Below, in pieces: positions 35,281 through 42,509 of a stretch of DNA of 43,922 bases. Where the stretch lies: assembly GCF_000813125.1 (NCBI RefSeq), contig NZ_BASE01000069.1, forward strand, positions 1 through 43,922, in the 5' to 3' direction. Origin of the DNA: Mesobacillus selenatarsenatis SF-1. GTDB lineage: Bacteria; Bacillota; Bacilli; Bacillales; Cytobacillaceae. Made by a program: the position numbers and the translations under genes. A model generated the notes under the pieces. It did no database searches. It was not told the origin of the DNA and worked only from the letters and a program-made list of their open reading frames with translations. Positions within the stretch are counted from its first letter, which is position 1. Each line of letters starts with the position of its first letter.

Positions 35281-35324
35281 GTTATAATAAATAGAGAGTT
35301 ACTGAACAGACAGGAGAGAGTATC

Positions 35325-36299
35325 GTGGCAAGTATTAAAGATATTGCGAAACAAGCAGGCGTGTCTATATCGACTGTTTCCTACGCTCTGAATGGCAGCC
35401 CCAAGGTGACTGAAGAGACGGCGGCGAAGATCCTTGCCATTGCGAAGGAACTGAACTATGTCCCGAACGCTGCGGCCCGCTCCTTGAAAAAGCGGGAAAC
35501 AAAGATCATCGGAGTCTTCCTTACCAATTATGGGGGCGCGTTTTACGGGCAGCTGCTTCAGGGCATTCAGGATACCCTCAACAACAAGGGATACGAGATG
35601 ATTGTCTGCAGCGGCAAGGAGTCCCATCGGTTTATTCCTGAACGGATGATTGATGGTGCCATCGTATTAGATTACTTTTTTTCCAGCGGAGAGTTAATCA
35701 GGCACGCGGACGCCGGACATAAAATCGTCGTGATGGATAGAGAGCTAGAACATCCTAATATAAATCAAGTATTACTGCACAATACTTCGGGAGCAACCTT
35801 AGCGATTGACCATTTGATCGAGAAGGGTCATCGTAAAATCTATGCCGTTACCGGCCCAGAAGGATCATACGATGCCACACAGCGGATTGAAGCAGTGCGC
35901 CAGTCGGTTGGTCGATACAGTGACATCGAGTATCAAGAGCTTCCAGGTGATTTCAATAAGCCAGCTGGCGAGAAGGCTGCCAAACAAATCATCAAGGAAT
36001 TCACTGAACCAGTTGCCGTGTTCTGCCTGAACGATGAAATGGCCATCGGGATGTATAACTATCTTGCCAAAACGAAGTTCGTAATCGGCAAAGACATCCA
36101 CATCATCGGCTTCGATAACATCGAACTTACTCAATACACCCAGCCAAGACTAGCGACCATCGACTATTCCGAACGGAAATGGGGAGCTGTCTCAGCTGAA
36201 CACCTCTTGAAGTTGATCGCCAACGAACAAGCAGAAAACGAGCGGATTTATGTAACACTCATCCCTGGCGAATCAGTCGGCAATATATCAGAAAGTTAG
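35325..36299 (+). CDS. LacI family transcriptional regulator of the sugar locus
   Basis: 324 residues. The GTG start follows AGGAGAG. The N-terminal helix-turn-helix SIKDIAKQAGVSISTVSYAL (residues 3-22) is canonical LacI/GalR, and the hinge NAAARSLKKR carries the minor-groove Leu at 54. The periplasmic-binding-like effector domain covers about 60-320 (IIGVFLTNYGG, DFNKPAGEKA, IIGFDNIELTQY). Central-CG palindromes such as GAAACGTTTC are the expected target type, and four copies lie in the divergent promoter 7.5 kb upstream. It should respond to a sugar derived from the imported oligosaccharide. It has its own promoter with a cre site. The stop overlaps a terminator stem. Confidence 0.92.
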   Translation: MASIKDIAKQAGVSISTVSYALNGSPKVTEETAAKILAIAKELNYVPNAAARSLKKRETKIIGVFLTNYGGAFYGQLLQGIQDTLNNKGYEMIVCSGKESHRFIPERMIDGAIVLDYFFSSGELIRHADAGHKIVVMDRELEHPNINQVLLHNTSGATLAIDHLIEKGHRKIYAVTGPEGSYDATQRIEAVRQSVGRYSDIEYQELPGDFNKPAGEKAAKQIIKEFTEPVAVFCLNDEMAIGMYNYLAKTKFVIGKDIHIIGFDNIELTQYTQPRLATIDYSERKWGAVSAEHLLKLIANEQAENERIYVTLIPGESVGNISES

Positions 36300-36327
36300 G
36301 GGCGTTCTGTATTTCGCCCCTATTCTT
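36298..36327 (+). terminator. terminator after the lacI-family gene
   Basis: AGGGGCG (36298-36304) pairs with CGCCCCT (36315-36321), followed by ATTCTT. The poor T-run makes it moderate. Confidence 0.5.
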
Positions 36328-36600
36328 CAGTTTGTTTGATTCAATAAACCTAAGGTGCTGACACATAATTATCAATTTTAACTAGCGGGAACACTTTAAA
36401 AACCCACTAAATAAATGTTAATAAACAGATTAAAGGACGTTTGCTACCAAACCAAACCATAAATGCCCACAACTCTTATTTGGTTGGTGGGCATCTTTGC
36501 TTTAATAAAATGGTTATAGTATGTTTTATTGCTGTATGTTATTTCATAGTTTAAGCTAATCTTACAAACGCATTTACTCTAGTCTAATTCACTCGATTCG
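36328..36600. other. intergenic gap between convergent genes, one hairpin
   Basis: No gene. ATGCCCAC (36463-36470) and GTGGGCAT (36487-36494) form an 8-base stem with a 16-base loop followed by CTTTGCTTT, a possible terminator or small hairpin RNA end. The rest is AT-rich without a recognised signal. Confidence 0.4.
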
Positions 36601-36972
36601 TTAAGCATTCTTCTCCCAGGCAAAACACATAAATCTTGCATCTTCCGTAAGCCATTTTTGCGAATGACCCATCTGGAATAATTCCTTGTGTTCAAAGAAC
36701 AGCTTTCTCGCATAAGGAAGTTTAACTTCTCGGACTGCTTCATTTAGCATATTAAGGATTCTTTTATCTTTTTCACTTAGTAAAATGAAATCTGCAATCT
36801 CTTGTTCTTTCGCTATCACTTTAACGAACTCTTTTGCTTCGTTATTTAGCATGGAAAAATTGAGAGGTTCTGTGATTCGAGTCCACTCTTTTTTTATCAG
36901 GTCTCTTGCATTACCATATTGTCTTTTGCTTATTAAGTTATTAATAATAACAATAACGCTTTCTACTTTCAT
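36601..36972 (-). CDS. hypothetical protein
   Basis: 123-residue soluble protein, helical in composition, without signal peptide or membrane span. The N-terminal part (VIIINNLISKRQYGNARDLI-like) looks like a helical repeat of the kind found in small Bacillus proteins that count residues per helix-turn; the C-terminus ends in FMCFAWEKNA. A GGGAT sequence lies before the ATG. Length, codon use and start context support a real gene. I do not recognise the family, and the neighbours (lacI-type gene, galU) give no functional clue. Confidence 0.6.
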   Translation of the reverse strand: MKVESVIVIINNLISKRQYGNARDLIKKEWTRITEPLNFSMLNNEAKEFVKVIAKEQEIADFILLSEKDKRILNMLNEAVREVKLPYARKLFFEHKELFQMGHSQKWLTEDARFMCFAWEKNA

Positions 36973-37082
36973 GTCTTATCCCGTCCATTTTATAGATATA
37001 TTTACTTACTATGCTATACAGGACTAAAGACCTAGTCAATATAATATTTAGATTATTCTTAAATTATCACCACTAACATCAT

Positions 37083-37958
37083 TTAACGTTCTCGGTGTAA
37101 TAGCGATTCTAAATAGTTCAATATCTCATTCCGTAATTTATCATCCTGCAATGCAAACTCAATGGTCGTCTTAATGAATCCGATTTTTTCTCCAATATCA
37201 TATCGTCTTCCTTCAAATTCATAAGCGAAAACTCTTTGAATGTAATTTAGTTGTTGAATAGCATCAGTTAGTTGGATTTCTCCTCCTGCTCCAGGTTCCA
37301 TATCTTCCAAAAACATAAAAATCTCTGGTGTCAGAATATATCTACCCATAATTGCAAGATTTGATGGTGCAGTTCCAGGTTCAGGCTTCTCTACTAAGCT
37401 CTCGACCTGGTAACGTCTTCCTTCCTGCATCGATGGGTCAATAACTCCATATTTGTATGTCTCTTCATCAGGAACTGTTTTAACTCCAATTACAGATGAA
37501 CGGATTTTTTCATATTGATCAAGCAGTTGCTTTAAGCATGGAGTTTCACTTTTGACGATATCATCACCCAACAGCACAGCAAACGGCTCATCCCCGATAA
37601 AATTTCGCGCGCACCAAATAGCATGCCCAAGTCCTCTCGGCTCTTTTTGCCGGATATAGTGAATGTCCGCGAGATTGGTAGAGTATCGCACCTTATCAAG
37701 GAGCTCGAGCTTCCCTTTACTCTCTAGATTGCGCTCAAGCTCTGGTGAGTAATCGAAGTGGTCCTCGATGGCTCGTTTTCCTTTACCTGTCACAATCATA
37801 ATCTCTTCAATCCCGGATGCTACTGCTTCTTCTACAATATACTGGATCGCTGGCTTATCAACGATTGGCATCATTTCCTTAGGCATTGCCTTAGTCGCTG
37901 GAAGGAATCGCGTACCCAACCCGGCAGCGGGTATAATTGCTTTCCGCACTTTTTTCAA
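37083..37958 (-). CDS. galU: UTP-glucose-1-phosphate uridylyltransferase
   Basis: 291-residue nucleotidyltransferase (GtaB in B. subtilis) making UDP-glucose from UTP and glucose-1-phosphate. The N-terminal nucleotide motif [19 protein letters not shown] (11-29) is complete. [29 protein letters not shown] and [11 protein letters not shown] follow in family order. The TTG start follows GGGGGAG by 5 bases. UDP-glucose feeds wall teichoic acid glucosylation and glycolipids. Glucose-1-phosphate from the GH94 phosphorylase could enter here, an attractive but unproven link. No operon partner is visible. Confidence 0.95.
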   Translation of the reverse strand: MKKVRKAIIPAAGLGTRFLPATKAMPKEMMPIVDKPAIQYIVEEAVASGIEEIMIVTGKGKRAIEDHFDYSPELERNLESKGKLELLDKVRYSTNLADIHYIRQKEPRGLGHAIWCARNFIGDEPFAVLLGDDIVKSETPCLKQLLDQYEKIRSSVIGVKTVPDEETYKYGVIDPSMQEGRRYQVESLVEKPEPGTAPSNLAIMGRYILTPEIFMFLEDMEPGAGGEIQLTDAIQQLNYIQRVFAYEFEGRRYDIGEKIGFIKTTIEFALQDDKLRNEILNYLESLLHRER

Positions 37959-38050
37959 ATGGGCTCCCCCTTTGAAATTAATTTATTCTTAATATACTGC
38001 ATATGCTGCCGCAATATGACGGACGGGACTATGCAGGTTGCGGATGGCAT

Positions 38051-38086
38051 AAAAAAAACTGGCAGCCCTTTTAATAGGCTGCCAGT
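38051..38086 (-). terminator. terminator after the 51-aa gene
   Basis: On the minus strand ACTGGCAGCC (38086-38077) pairs perfectly with GGCTGCCAGT (38067-38058), followed by seven T residues. It begins 2 bases after the stop codon. Confidence 0.92.
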
Positions 38087-38087
38087 T

Positions 38088-38243
38088 TTACTCTGAACAG
38101 GTCTTTAAATCTATTATTAAATCTTCCATAAGCTTTTGGATTGTGATTTCTTGATTATTCTTCCCTTTTTCATAGGTCTTTCTTATGACATCTAAAACAA
38201 GTTCCTGATTCATTGCCGTTGTTTTTTCCTCAGATGATCTCAC
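38088..38243 (-). CDS. 51-aa hypothetical protein
   Basis: Small gene: AGGAGG lies 8 bases before a GTG at 38243, and a perfect terminator starts 2 bases past the stop. The product is hydrophilic and probably all-helical, with LVLDVIRKTYEKGKNNQ and ITIQKLMEDLIIDLKT forming two amphipathic helices. This resembles small two-helix regulators in shape only; it lacks the SQELD motif of Spo0E-type phosphatases. It is on the same strand as galU, but the terminator separates them. Function unknown. Confidence 0.65.
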   Translation of the reverse strand: MRSSEEKTTAMNQELVLDVIRKTYEKGKNNQEITIQKLMEDLIIDLKTCSE

Positions 38244-38435
38244 CTTATGATCCTCCTGTTTCTGTCTACAATGACATTATTCTATTAAAATCGATTCCCT
38301 TTGTAAATAGTTTTCCAGCAAAGATCATGTCTGCACTGGTACATTTTGCTACTTTTTGTCAAAATCATGTATATTAACCTAGTTCAATATGATAGAATAT
38401 TTCTATATTTTACTAGAATGGAGTGTTGATGAAAG

Positions 38436-39500
38436 TTGAAGAAAAAAGCCGCTTCTCTTATGACTGCCGCTATTCTGACTTCTGCCTTCTCCGGTATCGC
38501 TTCCGCAGACTCATATACTGTTAAAAAAGGGGATACATTATCCCGTATTGCTCATACATATAAAACAACTGTAATTGATTTAAAGAAAACCAATAAATTA
38601 TCTTCTGATTTAATTTATGTGAACCAGACATTAACAGTTCCAGGTACTACGATTGTGACTAAGCCCGTTGTTGCGCCAGCAAAACCAGCTGCCAATACGG
38701 ACGCAACATCTGTTTATGTTGTGATAAGCGGCGATACGCTCGGTAAGATTGCCTCCCAGCATAAAATCACACTTAGTGATCTTATGAAATGGAACAACTT
38801 GAGCGGCCACTTGATTTATCCCGGACAAAAGCTTAAGGTATCCAACGGTTCATCCGAAACTACACCGGCACCAATAACAAGTCAGCCAGCACCTGTTTCT
38901 AATGCGCCTAAGACACCAGCTCAGCCAGCTGCAACAGCACAATCTGAATATATCATTAAATCAGGTGACACGCTGAGCGGGATTGGCAAGCAATTCGGAA
39001 TGTCCGTTCACGAGCTTAAAAAACTGAATAACCTTCAATCGGACATGATCTATGTCGGACAAAAATTACTGGTGAGCAAGAAGGCAGATTCAACACCTTC
39101 TGCACCAGTCCAGGCACCTGCAAAGCAGCCTGTCCCTACTGTTGATTCAGAAGTACTTGCCATCGCACAGGACCTGATCGGTGTTCCCTATATTTGGGGC
39201 GGAAGCACACCAGAGGGTTTTGATTGCAGCGGATTTATCTACTATGCCTTCAACAAAGCCGGCATGAAGATGGGCCGCTATTCATCAGAAGGGTATTACA
39301 GTCGTTCTTACTATGTGAACGACCCACAACCCGGCGATCTAGTATTCTTTGAAAATACATATAAACCTGGCATCTCTCATATGGGTATCTATCTCGGAAA
39401 TAATGAATTCATCCATGCAAGTGATAACGGCGTTGTCATTTCCAGCCTGGACAATTCCTATTACAAGAAACATTTTGACGGATTTAAAAGATTCTATTAA
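38436..39500 (+). CDS. LysM-NlpC/P60 peptidoglycan D,L-endopeptidase
   Basis: 354-residue secreted autolysin of the LytF/CwlS/LytE type. The TTG start is forced by an in-frame stop two codons upstream; GGAG lies 12 bases before it. The signal peptide is about residues 1-24 (IASA). Three LysM domains lie at about 26-69, 93-136 and 170-214, separated by Pro/Ala/Thr-rich linkers. The NlpC/P60 domain (about 236-354) has catalytic Cys264 (FDCSGF), His315 (SHMGIYLG) and His327 (FIHAS). It should cut D-Glu-meso-DAP bonds of peptidoglycan stems, as in cell separation and elongation. Single gene with its own terminator. Confidence 0.93.
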   Translation: MKKKAASLMTAAILTSAFSGIASADSYTVKKGDTLSRIAHTYKTTVIDLKKTNKLSSDLIYVNQTLTVPGTTIVTKPVVAPAKPAANTDATSVYVVISGDTLGKIASQHKITLSDLMKWNNLSGHLIYPGQKLKVSNGSSETTPAPITSQPAPVSNAPKTPAQPAATAQSEYIIKSGDTLSGIGKQFGMSVHELKKLNNLQSDMIYVGQKLLVSKKADSTPSAPVQAPAKQPVPTVDSEVLAIAQDLIGVPYIWGGSTPEGFDCSGFIYYAFNKAGMKMGRYSSEGYYSRSYYVNDPQPGDLVFFENTYKPGISHMGIYLGNNEFIHASDNGVVISSLDNSYYKKHFDGFKRFY

Positions 39501-39502
39501 AT

Positions 39503-39535
39503 AACAGGCACCTAAATAGGTGCCTGTTTTGTTTT
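39503..39535 (+). terminator. terminator of the endopeptidase gene
   Basis: AACAGGCACCT (39503-39513) pairs with AGGTGCCTGTT (39518-39528), followed by TTGTTTT. Confidence 0.9.
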
Positions 39536-39685
39536 ACCACTGGGTTATCTTAATAAACCAATAATATCTTTTTTATTTTCACGGTCGCACAAGTGTTAAA
39601 CAACTGTACTATCTTATAGAGTAATATGACTGGTAAAAAAATTCCCATGGCCTCATTCTCATTCTATTTAACGGACGTCAATTCG

Positions 39686-39967
39686 TTAAACGATCCCAGA
39701 TTCCCGTTTCACTCGTCTTAAAACTGAATCCCACACCTTTCCTGTTACACCTAAAATAATCAGCATCCAGATAATCTGGAATATAAATTTCAATGTTTCG
39801 TTCTTTAAGAATCCTGCGATCCAATTTCCTGCGTAGTAGATTGCTATAGCAGAAAATCCGATAAGAAAAACAAATGCAGCAAACACAATCAGTCGATTTT
39901 TAATGCTTACCTTTTTGATTTCCTCCTTGTGTTTGGCCAATAAAAAGATTACTACAGTAACAAACAA
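39686..39967 (-). CDS. small membrane protein, start uncertain
   Basis: 93 residues from a TTG at 39967, with three hydrophobic segments: about 1-10, 24-46 (LIVFAAFVFLIGFSAIAIYY) and 58-75 (FIFQIIWMLIILGVTG), separated by Lys/Arg-rich loops. The reading frame remains open for about 15 more codons upstream and encodes the natural continuation of the first helix (GAIGFAVFLF), but no ATG or GTG occurs before an in-frame TGA. The true start may be a rare codon, or the 5' end may be damaged. Family not recognised. Confidence 0.45.
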   Translation of the reverse strand: MFVTVVIFLLAKHKEEIKKVSIKNRLIVFAAFVFLIGFSAIAIYYAGNWIAGFLKNETLKFIFQIIWMLIILGVTGKVWDSVLRRVKRESGIV

Positions 39968-40271
39968 AAATACGGCAAACCCAATTGCTCCATCCAGATT
40001 GACCTCAACCTTTCATCCCTTCTCATTGAACACTCCCAATGAGTTTTCCTTTAATTTTAAACTTGTAGAATTAAACTAAGCCTATTCCGGTGAGTATCGA
40101 TTCATAATGTCATTTTGTAGATATACAATATACGTAGAGAACTTGAATGCAGTTTCATAATTTAGGAAATATTACCGAAACGATTTTTTTCATTTAAAAA
40201 AGGAACGTTCGATTAAACGTTCCTTTTTTTGTGAGAATAAACTAAGGAAGCAAAAAGAACCGCCTCTGCGC
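39968..40271. other. intergenic region with a terminator
   Basis: Apart from the terminator at 40195-40230 I see no gene. The part from 40010 to 40195 is AT-rich with no palindrome or repeat of note. Confidence 0.4.
40195..40230. terminator. terminator downstream of the yknX-like gene
   Basis: AAGGAACGTT (40200-40209) pairs with AACGTTCCTT (40216-40225), with A-runs before and T-runs after, so it works in both directions. It closes the yknW-yknX unit 42 bases after the stop. Confidence 0.9.
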
Positions 40272-41507
40272 TTACTTAAAAAATCCCACCATAATATGCT
40301 TGAATATGGTCCTTTTTCCTTCTTCTGTGAAGGTTTTTTTCTTAAGTGATTCTATGTTCAGCCTGTTGAAGAATGGACTGTTTAATTGCTGGATTTTATC
40401 TGGATTTTTCACGACGATTTCTCCAGATTTTGCGCCTTTCTTAACTTCAACCTTGTCATCCTCGGTCAAGCCTTTTTTGATCTTACGTTCCTCAACTACA
40501 CCTTTTTCATTTAATACATAGATGAAACTGTTCTTCTTGCCTTTTTTTACCGACTTTTCTGGAACAGTAGATGCATTTACAACCTGGTTTGTGACGACAT
40601 TAACATCGACATGGGTTCCTTTTATGATCGGACCCTGATTCTGGTCCTCCTCTAGTTCGATTTCAAAAGGATAGTTGCTTTCTTTTTTCACAGATGGATC
40701 TGTCTCAGGGTATTCAGCAATTTTTGTCAGTGTTCCGCCGACAGTCCCTTTGAATAAGTCAGATTTAATGTAGACTTCCATACCTTCCTCTACATTCTTC
40801 AAATCTTTCTCTGTAAAAACCCCTTCAACCTTTGGTCTATCAGAAATAATCGTGATAATCGGATTTTTCAATTCATAATTGATTTTTTTCACTGTACCTG
40901 CAACTTCACTGCTTCTGCCAAGCTCATCACTGCCATCATATGAATCGATCAAATCATCGTATTTATCGATTTCAGTCTTCACCCTGCTTTTTTCAAGTTG
41001 CTTATCGTATATTTCTTTTTCAATTGACACAAGCAATAAATCTGAGGAGTCGCTTCCCGCAGAGCCGTCTCCGAATACTGGCGCACTGTTATTTGAGGAA
41101 GAAATGGAGACAGACTGCAGATAGAGAAGCTGTTGAATTTGTTCTTCAATCAGAGTTGATTCTCTTACAAGTTGACTTCTTTCCGCTTCCAGTTTTGCCA
41201 AATCCTCATCAATGTTATCAGAGGAATATTCAAAAAGAGTGGTGCTGCTGTCGACTTTATCCCCTTCTTTTACCAGGAAGCTCTTAAACTCTCCAGAAAC
41301 CTCATTATAGTATATATGATGCTCATCTTTAGGGGTGACGACACCAGATGCCTGAATTGTCTCTGTCAGGCTTTCCTTGCCCACTGTTGACCACTTGTTA
41401 ATATAAGAAGAGCGCTCTGCTTTACTGTCATCCTTTAATGCCAAATATAAGTTCGCAGATACAAACAGGATGCCTGCCGTTAGCAGGATTGTGGTTTTCT
41501 TTTTCAT
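40272..41507 (-). CDS. yknX: HlyD-type efflux adaptor, YknX-like
   Basis: 411-residue membrane fusion protein. The ATG at 41507 follows GGAGG by 8 bases; the in-frame GTG at 41516 is part of that site. An N-terminal membrane anchor (about 4-24) is followed by a lipoyl/barrel-sandwich half (QASGVVTPKDEHHIYY, VKEGDKV), a coiled-coil hairpin (about 100-195, with a Ser/Gly/Asp-rich tip), and the returning half with SEVAGTVKKI, a beta-barrel region and a C-terminal Lys-rich membrane-proximal domain. YknX in B. subtilis works with YknW and the YknYZ ABC exporter in protection against the SdpC toxin. Here YknYZ are absent, so partners must be encoded elsewhere or the system is reduced. 14 bases separate it from yknW. 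Confidence 0.72.
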   Translation of the reverse strand: MKKKTTILLTAGILFVSANLYLALKDDSKAERSSYINKWSTVGKESLTETIQASGVVTPKDEHHIYYNEVSGEFKSFLVKEGDKVDSSTTLFEYSSDNIDEDLAKLEAERSQLVRESTLIEEQIQQLLYLQSVSISSSNNSAPVFGDGSAGSDSSDLLLVSIEKEIYDKQLEKSRVKTEIDKYDDLIDSYDGSDELGRSSEVAGTVKKINYELKNPIITIISDRPKVEGVFTEKDLKNVEEGMEVYIKSDLFKGTVGGTLTKIAEYPETDPSVKKESNYPFEIELEEDQNQGPIIKGTHVDVNVVTNQVVNASTVPEKSVKKGKKNSFIYVLNEKGVVEERKIKKGLTEDDKVEVKKGAKSGEIVVKNPDKIQQLNSPFFNRLNIESLKKKTFTEEGKRTIFKHIMVGFFK

Positions 41508-41521
41508 ATGGCGCACCTCCT

Positions 41522-42187
41522 TTATAGGATCTTTTCAAATTGGATGAATGAAAAAAGTGCTGCAAACAGCCAGATTATGAGATTGATTGAAATGACAATA
41601 ACAAGGATGATCTTAGGGTTTCTTTCCATCAGCATTTTTAGATATTTATATTCAATGAAAATGATCCAGAGTTTGAATATGGACATGGTCGACAGAAGTT
41701 GGATCAAAAACTCGTTGCCTGTTATGTACTGCGCAAGGATGCCCAGAGAGAAGGGTGATGAAATCTCCGTCAGTCCAAGCAATATAGCCAGAGGGATTAC
41801 AAGAACTTTTTCTAAGAGTAAAACCGGAATGACGAAAAGTTGGACAGCCACCAATTTTTTTAGCTCAAGGTCTGATAAAGTCCAAAAAAATAGAGCCGGA
41901 AGGAAAATCATCACTGCACCAAAGAACAGTCCCAGGATGGTTTGACCAATCATGAATAACAACTTTTGCATTTCATACTCTGCTCGTGAAACACTGGTCA
42001 GTTGTTTTGATAAATACTCTGACCCGATTCCAAAGTATGCACTAACCCCAAAAACCAGGCCACTGAGCAAAATCAGCAGTGTGGCTTTTTTCCAAACCCC
42101 GGGAACTTGTTCTGAATCTCTAAGCTTATATGTATAATAATGATAATTTAAAAGGCCACGAAGTACTTCTATTCGGTTATTCATCAT
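41522..42187 (-). CDS. yknW: Yip1-domain membrane protein, YknW-like
   Basis: 221-residue integral membrane protein with about five predicted spans. It begins with a short cytoplasmic segment (RGLLNYHYYTYKLRD) and continues with the spaced helices typical of Yip1-type proteins. GGGGG lies 4 bases before the first ATG (42187) and 7 before the second (42184), so the start is uncertain by one residue. It is the first gene of a two-gene unit with yknX, the same order as yknW-yknX in B. subtilis, which supports the call. Sequence evidence alone for the Yip1 fold is moderate. Confidence 0.62.
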   Translation of the reverse strand: MMNNRIEVLRGLLNYHYYTYKLRDSEQVPGVWKKATLLILLSGLVFGVSAYFGIGSEYLSKQLTSVSRAEYEMQKLLFMIGQTILGLFFGAVMIFLPALFFWTLSDLELKKLVAVQLFVIPVLLLEKVLVIPLAILLGLTEISSPFSLGILAQYITGNEFLIQLLSTMSIFKLWIIFIEYKYLKMLMERNPKIILVIVISINLIIWLFAALFSFIQFEKIL

Positions 42188-42509
42188 TTGTCCCCCAGAT
42201 TCAGTTCTGTCTATCTTCTTTATTTTATCTGAAAAAAACCTAATATTAAAATAATATCTTAACTTAAAACGTATTTGTCACTATTTGGTATCCTTGATTG
42301 TTTATTCTACAAGTTTCGCGGAAATCCCTTCCCTTTATTTAAAAACACATATCCCCTCCTCTAATACCTCTTTTTTGGGTATAATAGAAGAATATGTTTT
42401 TTCGTATAATTGAATATAATTTTAACAAAGCAAGTTTGTTGTGCTTGTCGAATTATGTCTTAAAAGTGCTTTTAATGTGCTATTGATGTAGGTGAACGGG
42501 GGAATCGCT
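42188..42509. other. divergent intergenic region
   Basis: Holds the promoters of yknW (minus) and the SWIM protein gene (plus). TATAAT words occur at about 42380, 42405 and 42416 on the plus strand, but none has a well-placed -35. No repeat or RNA structure recognised. Confidence 0.4.
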
